DNA of 64,000 bases from Myxococcus eversor (GTDB taxonomy: Bacteria > Myxococcota > Myxococcia > Myxococcales > Myxococcaceae), in NCBI RefSeq assembly GCF_010894455.1, contig NZ_JAAIXY010000019.1, forward strand, positions 124,001 through 188,000. The letters run 5' to 3'. The notes under the pieces were generated by a model. That model saw only the letters and a program-made list of their open reading frames with translations. It made no database searches and was not told where the DNA came from. A program made the position numbers and the translations under genes. This document shows, piece by piece, positions 24,246 through 33,495 of this stretch (the first letter of the stretch is position 1; each line of letters begins with the position of its first letter).

Positions 24246-26750
24246 ATGCTCACTCGAAGAACCGGAATGCTCCGGTTGGTGTTGTTGACGTTTTCCTCCG
24301 TGGCCGTGCTGGGCTCGACGCCTGGCTGGGCCCAGACGGTGTTGGACCTGTCGCCCGCGAATCGGCGAGCGCCCATCACCGGACTGCCGGACTGGTCCAA
24401 AGCAGGCTACCGGGGCGGACAGGAGCTGCCAGGTGAGTCGGACATCAATCCGGATGCGGCGTGCCGGGTGACACCGGCCGAGCTGGCGACGAACCACGGC
24501 GTGATTCCGAATGATGGCGTGGACGACACGGCGGGCCTCCAGGCCGCCATCGATTACCTGCGCACGACGTGCTCACCTGGCGCGTCCTTCACGAAGCTCT
24601 CCCTGCTCTCGCTGCCCGCGGGCCAGCTCGACGTCTCCCGTCAGCTCGCGGTGGACGCCAACTACGTCATCATCCGGGGTGCGGGCTCCTCTCCGGTGAC
24701 GGGCACGAAGCTGGTGTTCCGTCCCGATGTGAACACCCGCTACGACACGCTGACGTCGGACGGGGGCGACTGGGACGAGGACGCCATGACCTACGGCGAG
24801 GGCAAGGGCGGCTGGCTGTGGCCCGGACGGGGCCTGTTCCGGGTGCAGTCGCGCCAGGTCCACACGGCGTACGACGACGACCATGAGACGGCCCCCGCCA
24901 ACCGCGCCGACATCTTCGAGGGCACCGCGAATGTCCATTGGAAGGTCGGGGTGAAGCTCCGCGCGAAGCCGGGCGAGACGGGCTTCGCCGCGCGCACCGG
25001 CGACACGGTGGTGTACCTGGCGGCCAACTCCTCCGCCCTGGCCGTGGGCAGGCTCGTCAACATCCGCGCCGCCAACTCGCGCGCCTTCTACGCGGAGCAG
25101 CAGGCGCTGCCCACCGAGCACGCGCTGTCCAACCTGCACATGCGTCAGCAGCTCTTCCGCATCGTCGCCGTGGACTCGGGCAACAAGACGCTCACCCTGG
25201 ACAAGCCGCTGGAATACGACGTGCCGGTGACGTCGACCTCGGACGGCTCATCCGCCATCGACGGCACGGTGTACGACTCCAAGGCGGCTCCGCTCGTCGA
25301 CCCCATCGTCGGCGTCGGCATCGAGAACCTGTACTTCACGCAAGAGGTGCCGGGGGTGAGCGCATCGGCCGCGCTCCATAACTACGGCAACCTGGCGCCC
25401 GCGTACGAGATGCACGGCATCGTCTTCAAGTGGGCCGCGGACTCGTGGGTGCGAGGCATCCGCGCGGAGATGACGGGCTCGCATCCCATCGTCACGGAGG
25501 AGGCGAAGAACCTCCAGATTGTCGACAACGTGTTCGACGGAGCGTGGAACAAGGGCAAGGGCGGCAACGGCTACTTCCGAGGCTCCCGCGTCTGGGACTC
25601 CCTCTACGCCGGCAACACGTCGCGCAACCTGCGGCACTTCACCTTCCAGTGGTCCGCGTCCAACAACGTCGTCATCGGCAACGACTTCGACTCCGACCTC
25701 AACCTGCACGGCGGCTGGGAGCGCAGGAACCTCTTCGAGCGCAACGTCAGCGCCGTTCCGTACGCGCACCGCTCCGGCAACTGCAACGCCCACTGCGGCG
25801 AGGAAGGCGGCGGCGGACCGGATGACTCGAACTGGTATCCCATCTGGTGGGGCGCGGGGAAGAAGGCGGTGAAGTGGTCCGGTGCCACGGGGCCGCAGAA
25901 CGTCTTCTTCAACAACGTCCTGCGCAAGCAGGTGGGTACGGACACGGCGCCCTACGCCGACTTCTATTCGGAGCCCTCGCGCGTCTACCAGTTCGGCTGG
26001 TCCGGCTCTGCGTACAAGCACCTGGACATCAGCGGGACGCCCATCTCCGACTGGGCGCATGCGGAGACGCTCGACTACTCCGGAGGCCATGGCGTGGACA
26101 CCACGCGGACGGACACGGCGCCGTCGCTGTTCCTCATCAGCGTCGGCGCTCCGCCGCCTCCCGACACCACTCCGCCGAGCGCCCCCTCCAATCTCCGCGT
26201 GACGGCGGTGACGTCCACCAGTGTCACCCTGGCCTGGGACGCGGCCACGGACAACCGGGGCGTCACCGGCTACTCCGTCTGGCTCGGCGGCAACGTGACC
26301 GCCACCACGACGGGCCTGGGTGTGACGCTGCTCGGCCTGAGCCCGGCCACGGCGTACTCATTCACCGTCACCGCGCGGGATGCGGCGGGCAACGTGTCGG
26401 TGCCGAGCGCGGCGGTCATCGCGACCACGGCCCCGGCGGCGGCCTCTGGACTCGTCGCCCACTTCGCCATGAGCTCTGTCTGGGCCAATGGCTACACGGG
26501 CCGGTACACGGTGGAGAACCTGGGCACGACGAACGTCAGCGGGTGGCAGCTGGAGTTCGATTTGCCGGCCGGCACGACGGCGCAGAACCCGTTCTCCTCC
26601 ACGATGACGCGCAACGGGAACCACTACACGTTCCTTCCCGTCAGCCACAACACCGTCATCAAGGCGGGCGCGAGCAAGGAGTTCGGCTTCACCACCACCG
26701 GGCTGGGGCAGCCCTTCAACTGCACCTTGAACGGCAACCCCTGCGAGTGA
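24246..26750 (+). CDS. Secreted beta-helix polysaccharide lyase-like enzyme with FN3 and CBM2
   Basis: 834 residues. ATG 24246 is preferred to ATG 24240 because GGAG lies directly against the latter. A signal peptide ends near GWAQ. Residues about 60-620 look like a right-handed beta-helix of the pectate-lyase-3 type (GVIPNDGVDDTAGLQAAIDY near the N-terminus, ANYVIIRGAGSS, repeated GNDF/NNV turns), followed by an FN3 domain (TTPPSAPSNLRVT to about 730) and a C-terminal CBM2-like module (YTVENLGTTNVSGWQLEF to the end) that usually binds cellulose or chitin. The catalytic chemistry is not evident. Probably a predatory or saprophytic glycan-degrading enzyme. Upstream small inverted repeats may regulate it. 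Confidence 0.75.
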   Translation: MLTRRTGMLRLVLLTFSSVAVLGSTPGWAQTVLDLSPANRRAPITGLPDWSKAGYRGGQELPGESDINPDAACRVTPAELATNHGVIPNDGVDDTAGLQAAIDYLRTTCSPGASFTKLSLLSLPAGQLDVSRQLAVDANYVIIRGAGSSPVTGTKLVFRPDVNTRYDTLTSDGGDWDEDAMTYGEGKGGWLWPGRGLFRVQSRQVHTAYDDDHETAPANRADIFEGTANVHWKVGVKLRAKPGETGFAARTGDTVVYLAANSSALAVGRLVNIRAANSRAFYAEQQALPTEHALSNLHMRQQLFRIVAVDSGNKTLTLDKPLEYDVPVTSTSDGSSAIDGTVYDSKAAPLVDPIVGVGIENLYFTQEVPGVSASAALHNYGNLAPAYEMHGIVFKWAADSWVRGIRAEMTGSHPIVTEEAKNLQIVDNVFDGAWNKGKGGNGYFRGSRVWDSLYAGNTSRNLRHFTFQWSASNNVVIGNDFDSDLNLHGGWERRNLFERNVSAVPYAHRSGNCNAHCGEEGGGGPDDSNWYPIWWGAGKKAVKWSGATGPQNVFFNNVLRKQVGTDTAPYADFYSEPSRVYQFGWSGSAYKHLDISGTPISDWAHAETLDYSGGHGVDTTRTDTAPSLFLISVGAPPPPDTTPPSAPSNLRVTAVTSTSVTLAWDAATDNRGVTGYSVWLGGNVTATTTGLGVTLLGLSPATAYSFTVTARDAAGNVSVPSAAVIATTAPAAASGLVAHFAMSSVWANGYTGRYTVENLGTTNVSGWQLEFDLPAGTTAQNPFSSTMTRNGNHYTFLPVSHNTVIKAGASKEFGFTTTGLGQPFNCTLNGNPCE

Positions 26751-26764
26751 GACGGACACGGGTC

Positions 26765-26989
26765 CGGTGCTCGTCCAGGCCGGGCCCAGGGGTAGTAGGC
26801 CTCTCCGTCGAGCGTCGGACGGACGTGCCGCGTCGTGCGCTGGAGCAGTCGCACGCCGAGCCGGGACTCCAACTGCTTGATGGCCTGCGTGGCCGTCGAG
26901 CGCGGCAGCTCCAGGTCCTGGGCCGCCACCGTGAAGCTGCGCCGCTCCACGATGCGCGTGAACAACCGCATGACGTCCAGCCGGTCCAT
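26765..26989 (-). pseudogene. LysR-family gene remnant (N-terminal DNA-binding part only)
   Basis: From ATG 26989 the frame encodes about 72 residues of a good LysR winged-helix domain (LFTRIVERRSFTVAAQDL, STATQAIKQLESRLGVRLL, then VRPTLDGEAYYPWA). Full-length members have about 300 residues. The frame then loses LysR character and runs into the antisense of the lyase gene's 3' end, with its stop at 26624. The effector-binding domain is missing, so this is a decayed gene cut at its 3' side. A surviving DNA-binding fragment could still be expressed, but that is not shown. Confidence 0.7.
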
Positions 26990-27089
26990 CCCGCCTCCTC
27001 ACGGTCCACCGGGGCCGAGCACAGCGGCTCGAGTGCTCGCCCCAGCGAATCGCGGGGCACGTGGGCCCCGCGACTCCCTGCGCACCGGC

Positions 27090-28847
27090 TCACCGCTTGA
27101 TGACGAACTCCACGCGGCGGTTCTCGCTGCGTCCTTCCGGCGTGTCGTTCGACGCGATGGGCTGGGCCGGGCCGTACCCCTTGGCCTCCAACCGCGAGCC
27201 TTCGACACCCCGGCGGATGAGGTAGGCGCGCACCGACTCCGCGCGGTCCTGGCTCAACGTGCGGTTGAGGTCCTCCGGACCGGTGTTGTCCGTGTGCCCT
27301 TCGATTCGCACCGCGACGCCGGGCCGTGCCTTCAACTGCTCGGCGATTTCGTCGAGCACCTTCGCACCCTCGCCCTCAATCTGGGCAAGGCCCACCTGGA
27401 AGGTGATGCGACGGTCCGCCAGGGAGAGCCGCTCCTCCGCCGGCGCCTTCTCCGGCTCGGGGCAACCCTGATTCTCCACGGTCCCCTTCTGCTTCGGGCA
27501 CTTGTCGTCGGCATCCGGCACGCTGTCGCCGTCCGAGTCCTTCACGGGCGCGGGGCATCCCTGGTTCTCCACGGTGCCCTTCTCGTCCGGGCACTTGTCG
27601 GAGTCGTCCGGCACCCCGTCACCATCCGAGTCCTTCGCGGGCGCGGGGCATCCCTGGTTCTCCACGGTGCCCTTCTCGTTCGGGCACTTGTCCTCGGCAT
27701 CCGGCACGCCATCGCCATCCGAGTCAGGGCAGCCGTTCGTCTCCGCGCTCCCAGCCTGGTTCGGGCACTTGTCCAGCCGGTCCACGACGCCATCGCCATC
27801 CGAGTCGCGGTCCGGGCAACCCGCGTTGTCCGGCGACCCGGCCTCCAGCGGGCAACGGTCCGACTTGTTCAGCACGGAGTCACCGTCGTCATCGGAGTCC
27901 GGGCACTGCTCGGGCGTGTGCTTGCGTCCACCCTGGCAGACGTCCTCGCGCGCCGGGTTGTGCGCCCACGCGATTCCCGCACCCAAGCGCCACGACGGTG
28001 TCCCCGGGATGTCCGTGAAGCCATGCCCGGCGAGCGCGTTCAGCTCGAAGCCCAGGCCAATGGGCAGCCTCACGCCTCCGAGCAGCTCCACCGCCACGTC
28101 CGGATGCACCAGCGACTCCGCCACCTGCAGGGCCACCTCGGCGCGCAGGCCATCTCCACGGGTCGCCACCACCACGGACTGCTCCAGCTCCGTGCCCACG
28201 TCGCGGCCCGGCTCCACTTCCGTGGAACGAATCCGCGCGCCCACGCTCGCGCCCAGCGCGAACATCCCGACCTCGCGCCCCAGCGAGACTCGCGGCGAGA
28301 ACTGAAGCCCCGCCCAGTGCTCCTGCCGGCCGAAGGCGCTCGCCCGTCCACCCGGGAGCCCCACGTCCAGCCCCACCGCGAGGGACAACGGCGCACCTTC
28401 CTCGCGCCGCAGCAGCGAGTAGCGCGCGCCCACCTCGGGCGTCCCGAGCCCCGCGGACGAGGGCTCCGCGACTCCCTCCAACTGGTTCGCGCCATGCCCA
28501 CCCTGCGAGATGATGACGGGCAGCCGCGCGGAGACCTCCAAACGGTCCACCGGAGACCACGCGCCCATCAGCCAGGCCGAGGTCCGGTAGTGGATGATGG
28601 AGCGCTCGCTCCCGTCACTGCCCTCCAACAGGAGGATGCCTCGCTCGTAGTTGGCGAGGAGGCTGAGCCGATAGCCGCCCTCCGAGAGCACCCGGCCCGT
28701 GTCCACCATCAACGAGTCCGTGGCGGCGGGGCTCAGACGCAAGCGCTCCGCGTCGAAAGCAACCAAGGGGCTGGAGAGCGTCTGCGCCGAGGCGCCCGTG
28801 GCGACCAGGGCGGCGACAAGCACACAAGTCCGTGCCGATTCACGCAA
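27090..28847 (-). CDS. OmpA-family outer-membrane protein with thrombospondin type 3 repeats
   Basis: 585 residues from a TTG at 28847, which has GAAGGA seven bases upstream and gives a clean signal peptide (MRESARTCVLVAALVATGASA). A GTG at 28898 overlapping the previous stop is the alternative. Residues about 25-290 look like an outer-membrane beta-barrel. Residues about 300-455 hold five or so calcium-binding TSP3 repeats (DSDGDGVPDAEDKCP pattern), several nearly identical (KGTVENQGCP). The C-terminus is an OmpA peptidoglycan-binding domain (RIEGHTDNTG, RAESVRAYLI, ENRRVEFVI). It sits immediately downstream of the kelch lipoprotein gene and is probably translationally coupled. Confidence 0.85.
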   Translation of the reverse strand: MRESARTCVLVAALVATGASAQTLSSPLVAFDAERLRLSPAATDSLMVDTGRVLSEGGYRLSLLANYERGILLLEGSDGSERSIIHYRTSAWLMGAWSPVDRLEVSARLPVIISQGGHGANQLEGVAEPSSAGLGTPEVGARYSLLRREEGAPLSLAVGLDVGLPGGRASAFGRQEHWAGLQFSPRVSLGREVGMFALGASVGARIRSTEVEPGRDVGTELEQSVVVATRGDGLRAEVALQVAESLVHPDVAVELLGGVRLPIGLGFELNALAGHGFTDIPGTPSWRLGAGIAWAHNPAREDVCQGGRKHTPEQCPDSDDDGDSVLNKSDRCPLEAGSPDNAGCPDRDSDGDGVVDRLDKCPNQAGSAETNGCPDSDGDGVPDAEDKCPNEKGTVENQGCPAPAKDSDGDGVPDDSDKCPDEKGTVENQGCPAPVKDSDGDSVPDADDKCPKQKGTVENQGCPEPEKAPAEERLSLADRRITFQVGLAQIEGEGAKVLDEIAEQLKARPGVAVRIEGHTDNTGPEDLNRTLSQDRAESVRAYLIRRGVEGSRLEAKGYGPAQPIASNDTPEGRSENRRVEFVIKR

Positions 28848-28894
28848 GGGAAGGTCCTTCGAGCTGAAGAGTCGGATGAGAGGATTCAGGAGGC

Positions 28895-31800
28895 TCACGG
28901 GGTGCCTTGCTCCCGGCCGCGACGGCGGCCTGCCCATACGGCGAGGACCGACAGCACGACGAGCGCCGCGTTCGCGCCGCCCCCCGAGGACTGACAGCCA
29001 CCTCCGGCAATCGAGACCACCTGGGCCTGGACGGAGACCTCGAACGTGCACTGCGCCGAGTTCCCCGCGGCATCCGTCGCGGTGACGGTGACGCGCGTCT
29101 GGCCCGGAGGAAAGCGCGAGCCCGACTCGGGCGACGCCGTGACTGTCGCCGGTCCGGAGACGGAGTCCGTCGACGTGGGCAGGGTGTACGTCACCAGCGA
29201 GCCACCCGGCCCGTCAGAGCGCACCCGGACATTGTCCGGACAGGTCAACGGCGGCGGGGCCGTCGTGTCGCGCACCGTCACCCGGAACGTACACGTGGCC
29301 TGCTCGCCATCCGAGGCCACCGCCGTCACCGTGACGGTCGTCTCACCCAGCGGCAGCCGGCTTCCCGACGGGGGCGAGTACGTCACCACCGGCGGAGTCG
29401 GCGCACCCGGGTCCGTCACCGTCGCGGGCTCATACGTCACCTCGGCCCCCGAGGCGTCCTGGGCCTCCACCACCTGGTCCGCGGGACAGGTGAGCACCGG
29501 CGGAGGGTTTGCCGCCACGTCCACCGCCACCGTGGAGGTATTGCTGTCCAGTCCGCAATCCCGGGCCACGAAGGTGAAGGTGTCCGGGCCGGAGTAGCCC
29601 GCGTTCGGCGTGTACGTGAGGTTGGGTGGCGTCCCGCTCAGCGTTCCATTCGCGGGAGGCGTGACGATGACGTACGTCAGCGGACCCGCCTCCGCATCCG
29701 TGGCCACCAGCGTCACCGCCACCGGGGTGCCATGGGGCGCGGCAACAGTCTGGGCCTGCGCCACCGGCGCGGTGTTCTGCAGCACCGTCATCAGTCGCCC
29801 GCTTCCAATCGCGTTGGCGAAGACGGACAGCGCATAGGTGCCGGGCGTCGTGCTGGCGGGAATGGTCACCGTCACGCCCGTGGCGGACAGGTCCGTCCCC
29901 GGCAGGCTCCAGAGCCGACCACCCTCCACGCCTTGCAGCCGCGCCAGCGGGAAGTCCGTCGCGGAGTCCTTGTAGTCTCCCGAGCTGGCCCCGGAGATGC
30001 CTCGGAACCCCGTGCCATTGATTCGGACGGAGCACGTACGAAGCACCTCGTCCGGCCCCGTCACCACCGGACGCCAGGCGGGCTGCGCCCCCGTGTCCTC
30101 GTACAGCTCGGAGCTCGCCAGCCACGTATTGGCCGCGGACTCTCCCCCGAGCACGAGCACCTCGCTCGTGGGCAGCACCACGGCGGCGAAGCGCGCCCGG
30201 GGCCCACCGAGGTTCTTCGCCGGCTTCCAGGTGTTCGTCGTGCCGTCATACAGCTCCGCGGTGTCGAGCACCGCGCCTCCAGCGCCCTGGCCTCCCGCGA
30301 CGAGCAAGCGGCCCGACGGCAACAGCACCGCGGAGTGGAAGGCGCGCGCCCCCGCGAGCGAGCCCGCCGGAGTCCAGGTGTTGGAGACCGGGTCATACAG
30401 CTCCGCCGAGGCCAGCTCCGCCGCGAGCGTGGAGCCCGCCGATGCCAGCACGCGGCCCGAGGACAACAACGTCAGCGTGAAGGACTCGCGCCCCTGAGCG
30501 AGGCTCGCCGCCGGAGCCCAGGTGTTGGTGGTCGGGTCATACAGCTCCGCCGACGCCAGCAGCGCTCCCGCGTTCTGCCCGCCCGCCACGAGGACACGGC
30601 CGTCGTTGAGCAACACGGCGGCATGTCCCGAGCGCGGCGTGGAGGCCGAAGCGGCGGCGCTCCAGGCATGGGTCGCCGGGTCATACACCTCCGCCGACGC
30701 CGAGCTCGCGCCGCCCACCACGAGCACCTGGCCCGAGCCGAGCACCGTCGCGGTGTGTCCATCCCGGGCCGTGGCCAGAGCGCCCGCGGGCGTCCAGGCG
30801 TTGGCCGTGGCGTCATACTGCTCGGCCGAAGCCACCGCACCCGCGCCATTGGCGCCGCCGACGACGAGCACCCGGCCCGACTGCAACAGGCTCATCGAGG
30901 CCCGCTCACGCGCTGTCGCCAGGGACGCGGCGGGCGCCCAGGTGTTGCTCGCTCGCGTGTAGCGCTCCGCCGTCGCGAGCACTCCTCCCGGACCGCGGCC
31001 TCCAGCCACCAGCACCTGCCCCGTGGGCAACAGCACGGCCGCCCTGGAAGCGCGCGACGCCGCGAGATTGCCGGCGGGAGCCCAGACGTCGCTGGATTCC
31101 TCATAGACATCGGCGTCGGCGTAGAAGGTGAGGCTCGGGTTGGAGCGGTAGCCGCCGTTGGCCAGCACCTGGCCCGTGGGCAGCAGCGTCGCCATCAGGT
31201 TCTCACGCCCCACCGCCATCGTCCCGGCCGAGCTCCAGGTCCCCGTCGCGGGGTCATACAGCTCCGAGACCACCTCGGTATTGCGAGCCGCGTCCGCGCC
31301 GCCCGCGACGAGCACCTTGCCGTCGGGAAGCAGCGTGGCGGAGTGGCCATTGCGCGGAAAGCCGAGCGCTTCCGTGGCGGTCCACGTGTTGGCCACGGGG
31401 TCATAGAGCTCCGCGTGGTTGGTGACCCCTCCCGCCGCGAAGCCGCCCGCGAGCAGCACCCGGCCATCCGGCAACAGGGTCCCCGTCGCGTAGTGCCGAG
31501 GGACCAGGACAGGCGCCGCGAGAGACCATGTCTCGGAGACGGGGTCATACAGCTCGCATTGGGGGACCTCGCCCGGGATGACGTTGCTGAAGCCGCTCAC
31601 CACCAGCACCCGTCCATCCCTCAGCAGCACGGCCGCGTGAGCACGGTGGACGACCGCCATGGAACCCGTGGGTGTGAAGAGGTTGGTCGCGGCATCGTAG
31701 AGCTCCGCCGTCGCCAGGTTGGAGCCACCGGCGACGAGCACCTTGCCCGAGGGCAGCATGGTGACCGACGGCAAGCTGCGCAGCGCGGACATCGCGCCCG

Positions 31801-32809
31801 TGGCGGTCCAGGTGTTCGTCTGGACATCGTAGATGCGTCCCGTCTGGCTGCCGTCCGTCATCACCAGCGGCCGTCCCGTGGGCAGCATCACGCCCACCGC
31901 GATATTGCCCTGGATGCCGGGGCTCCCAGCGGAAGCCCAGGTCCCCCGCTCCGGGTCGAACCGCTCCGCGGTGGACACGAAGCCCAGCCTGTTGACCCCT
32001 CCCGACACCAGGACCGTGCCATCCGTCAGGAGCAGCGAGGCGTGCTGCGCTCTCGGGGTCGCCATGCCGGCCGTCGACGACCAGGCCGGGTCCACCACCA
32101 GCGGCGCGGCGAGTCCGGCGAGCGCCACCTCCGTGACGAGACTCACGCGAACACCCTCGACGTCGAACACGTTCGCGACCGAGGACGCGCGCACGCCCGA
32201 CAGTCGCGTGACGCCGCGTCGGGACTCGCCCCGCGCATCGCGCACCTCGGACGGATGGAAGCGCAGGACGGGCTGCCCGTCGGTGTCGAGGAACTCCACG
32301 TACTCGCCCACGTCCCGCAGGCGCGTCACCGAAGGCGGCAGCGTGACGTGGTACTCCGCGCGGTGGAACGGCTCGGAGCCATCCACCACCCAGGCCTCCT
32401 CCAGTCGCGAGGAGCGCCAGCCCTGGCTCACCTCGGCGGAAGCACCCACCGGGAACCAGAAGTGCCGGGGGCCCGCGAAGACCTCCGTGCGCTCGCGGCG
32501 CAGGGCCCCGGCGTCATCGGCGGAAGCCCCCTGTTCGATGCGGAAGAGCAGGCCCCGCGTCGTCAACTCCAGCGTCCCGCTCCCGGAGAGCCGCGACGTG
32601 AGGGCGCGGGAATCCGCGACGGTGAGGGGAACCTCCGAGGTGGAGTAGACCTTCGACGGCGCCTCCTCCGTGGCCAGTTCCGGGAAGTAGGCTCGGGTCA
32701 GGGCCACGGCTTGCGCCGAGTCCGGCAGGTCGCGCTTCTGTTCGCACGCGGCGACGAAGGCACAGCAGAGCACCACGACCAGGCGTTGCGAGACGCATCT
32801 AGACTGCAT
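28895..32809 (-). CDS. Giant kelch-repeat lipoprotein with HYR domains and MYXO-CTERM
   Basis: 1304 residues from ATG 32809 (GGAGG seven bases upstream). A lipobox (FVAAC, Cys22) suggests lipidation. Residues about 30-235 are a unique domain. Residues about 236-830 contain 14 kelch-type repeats with the pattern LLPDGKVLVAGG...AELYDPxTxTW, enough for two seven-bladed propellers. An IPT-like domain, a cadherin-like Ig domain (GYSGPDTFTFVARDCG) and two HYR domains (TCPADQ, TCPDNV starts) follow. The C-terminus has a Gly/Cys stretch (GGGCQSSGGG), a hydrophobic helix and RRRGR, the MYXO-CTERM sorting signal found in myxobacteria. It is probably displayed on the cell surface. The downstream OmpA-like gene begins at or just after its stop. 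Confidence 0.88.
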   Translation of the reverse strand: MQSRCVSQRLVVVLCCAFVAACEQKRDLPDSAQAVALTRAYFPELATEEAPSKVYSTSEVPLTVADSRALTSRLSGSGTLELTTRGLLFRIEQGASADDAGALRRERTEVFAGPRHFWFPVGASAEVSQGWRSSRLEEAWVVDGSEPFHRAEYHVTLPPSVTRLRDVGEYVEFLDTDGQPVLRFHPSEVRDARGESRRGVTRLSGVRASSVANVFDVEGVRVSLVTEVALAGLAAPLVVDPAWSSTAGMATPRAQHASLLLTDGTVLVSGGVNRLGFVSTAERFDPERGTWASAGSPGIQGNIAVGVMLPTGRPLVMTDGSQTGRIYDVQTNTWTATGAMSALRSLPSVTMLPSGKVLVAGGSNLATAELYDAATNLFTPTGSMAVVHRAHAAVLLRDGRVLVVSGFSNVIPGEVPQCELYDPVSETWSLAAPVLVPRHYATGTLLPDGRVLLAGGFAAGGVTNHAELYDPVANTWTATEALGFPRNGHSATLLPDGKVLVAGGADAARNTEVVSELYDPATGTWSSAGTMAVGRENLMATLLPTGQVLANGGYRSNPSLTFYADADVYEESSDVWAPAGNLAASRASRAAVLLPTGQVLVAGGRGPGGVLATAERYTRASNTWAPAASLATARERASMSLLQSGRVLVVGGANGAGAVASAEQYDATANAWTPAGALATARDGHTATVLGSGQVLVVGGASSASAEVYDPATHAWSAAASASTPRSGHAAVLLNDGRVLVAGGQNAGALLASAELYDPTTNTWAPAASLAQGRESFTLTLLSSGRVLASAGSTLAAELASAELYDPVSNTWTPAGSLAGARAFHSAVLLPSGRLLVAGGQGAGGAVLDTAELYDGTTNTWKPAKNLGGPRARFAAVVLPTSEVLVLGGESAANTWLASSELYEDTGAQPAWRPVVTGPDEVLRTCSVRINGTGFRGISGASSGDYKDSATDFPLARLQGVEGGRLWSLPGTDLSATGVTVTIPASTTPGTYALSVFANAIGSGRLMTVLQNTAPVAQAQTVAAPHGTPVAVTLVATDAEAGPLTYVIVTPPANGTLSGTPPNLTYTPNAGYSGPDTFTFVARDCGLDSNTSTVAVDVAANPPPVLTCPADQVVEAQDASGAEVTYEPATVTDPGAPTPPVVTYSPPSGSRLPLGETTVTVTAVASDGEQATCTFRVTVRDTTAPPPLTCPDNVRVRSDGPGGSLVTYTLPTSTDSVSGPATVTASPESGSRFPPGQTRVTVTATDAAGNSAQCTFEVSVQAQVVSIAGGGCQSSGGGANAALVVLSVLAVWAGRRRGREQGTP

Positions 32810-33010
32810 CTTTCAGCCTCCACACCCGTGCGCGTGGCACGGGCTGACGCGCGGGGGGCTCCACGGCTGGCGAGCATGCGCGTGTTGCATCCGGCTGTAT
32901 CACGCTTTGACCCCACCGGGTCCTGGCTGACGCCTCCAAAAAGAAACGCCAAGGGTTTGGACACGACAGTGGCAGGCTGCGGGCCTCGTTGGGTTTCATG
33001 GAGGAATAAA

Positions 33011-33403
33011 ATGACCGCGACGAAGCATCAGCCCGTCACCGCGCCTGGATTGCCGAAGCCCGTGGGCCCCTACTCTCCGGGCATGCGGCTGGACTCGTTG
33101 CTCCTCGTGTCCGGACAGGCGGCCACGGACCCCGCTACCGGGAAGCAGGCCGAGGGAATCGAGGCGCAGACGGAGCAGGTCCTCCGCAACCTGGAGCGCA
33201 TCCTCCTCGCCGGTGGCTCCAGCCTCCAGCACGTCCTGCGCTGCGGCGTCTTCCTCGTCGACATGAAGGACTTCTCCCGGATGAACGCCGTCTATGAGCG
33301 CGTGTTCGCCGGGCACCGTCCCGCCCGCACCACGGTGCAGGTGGCGGCGCTCCCCGAGGCCGGACTGCTGGTGGAGATAGACTGCATCGCCTACGTGCCC
33401 TGA
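33011..33403 (+). CDS. RidA-family (YjgF/Rid) protein
   Basis: 130 residues from ATG 33011. Start-region PGLPKPVGPYSPGMRLDSLL and the C-terminal ARTTVQVAALP...VEIDCIAYV match the Rid family. The Arg in ARTTVQV and the C-terminal acidic residue are the usual active-site residues of RidA deaminases, which hydrolyse reactive enamine/imine intermediates such as 2-aminoacrylate. It is predicted to be a small cytoplasmic trimer. A longer frame extending far upstream is antisense to the kelch gene and is spurious. It lies divergently from that gene. Confidence 0.9.
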   Translation: MTATKHQPVTAPGLPKPVGPYSPGMRLDSLLLVSGQAATDPATGKQAEGIEAQTEQVLRNLERILLAGGSSLQHVLRCGVFLVDMKDFSRMNAVYERVFAGHRPARTTVQVAALPEAGLLVEIDCIAYVP

Positions 33404-33495
33404 GACGGCCGCGGACTTCACGGTCCGAATCAGGACCGGAACTGTCCTAGATGGCCCGTACGGTGCCTTCCGATACCCCGCTACCGGAAGGCCCC

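Noticed and set aside
28907..33010. Very long plus-strand open frame antisense to the kelch gene (over 1300 codons)
   Set aside because: It is an antisense shadow caused by high-GC codon use. Its protein is Arg/His/Gly-rich with no domain. Only the last part from ATG 33011 (RidA) is real.
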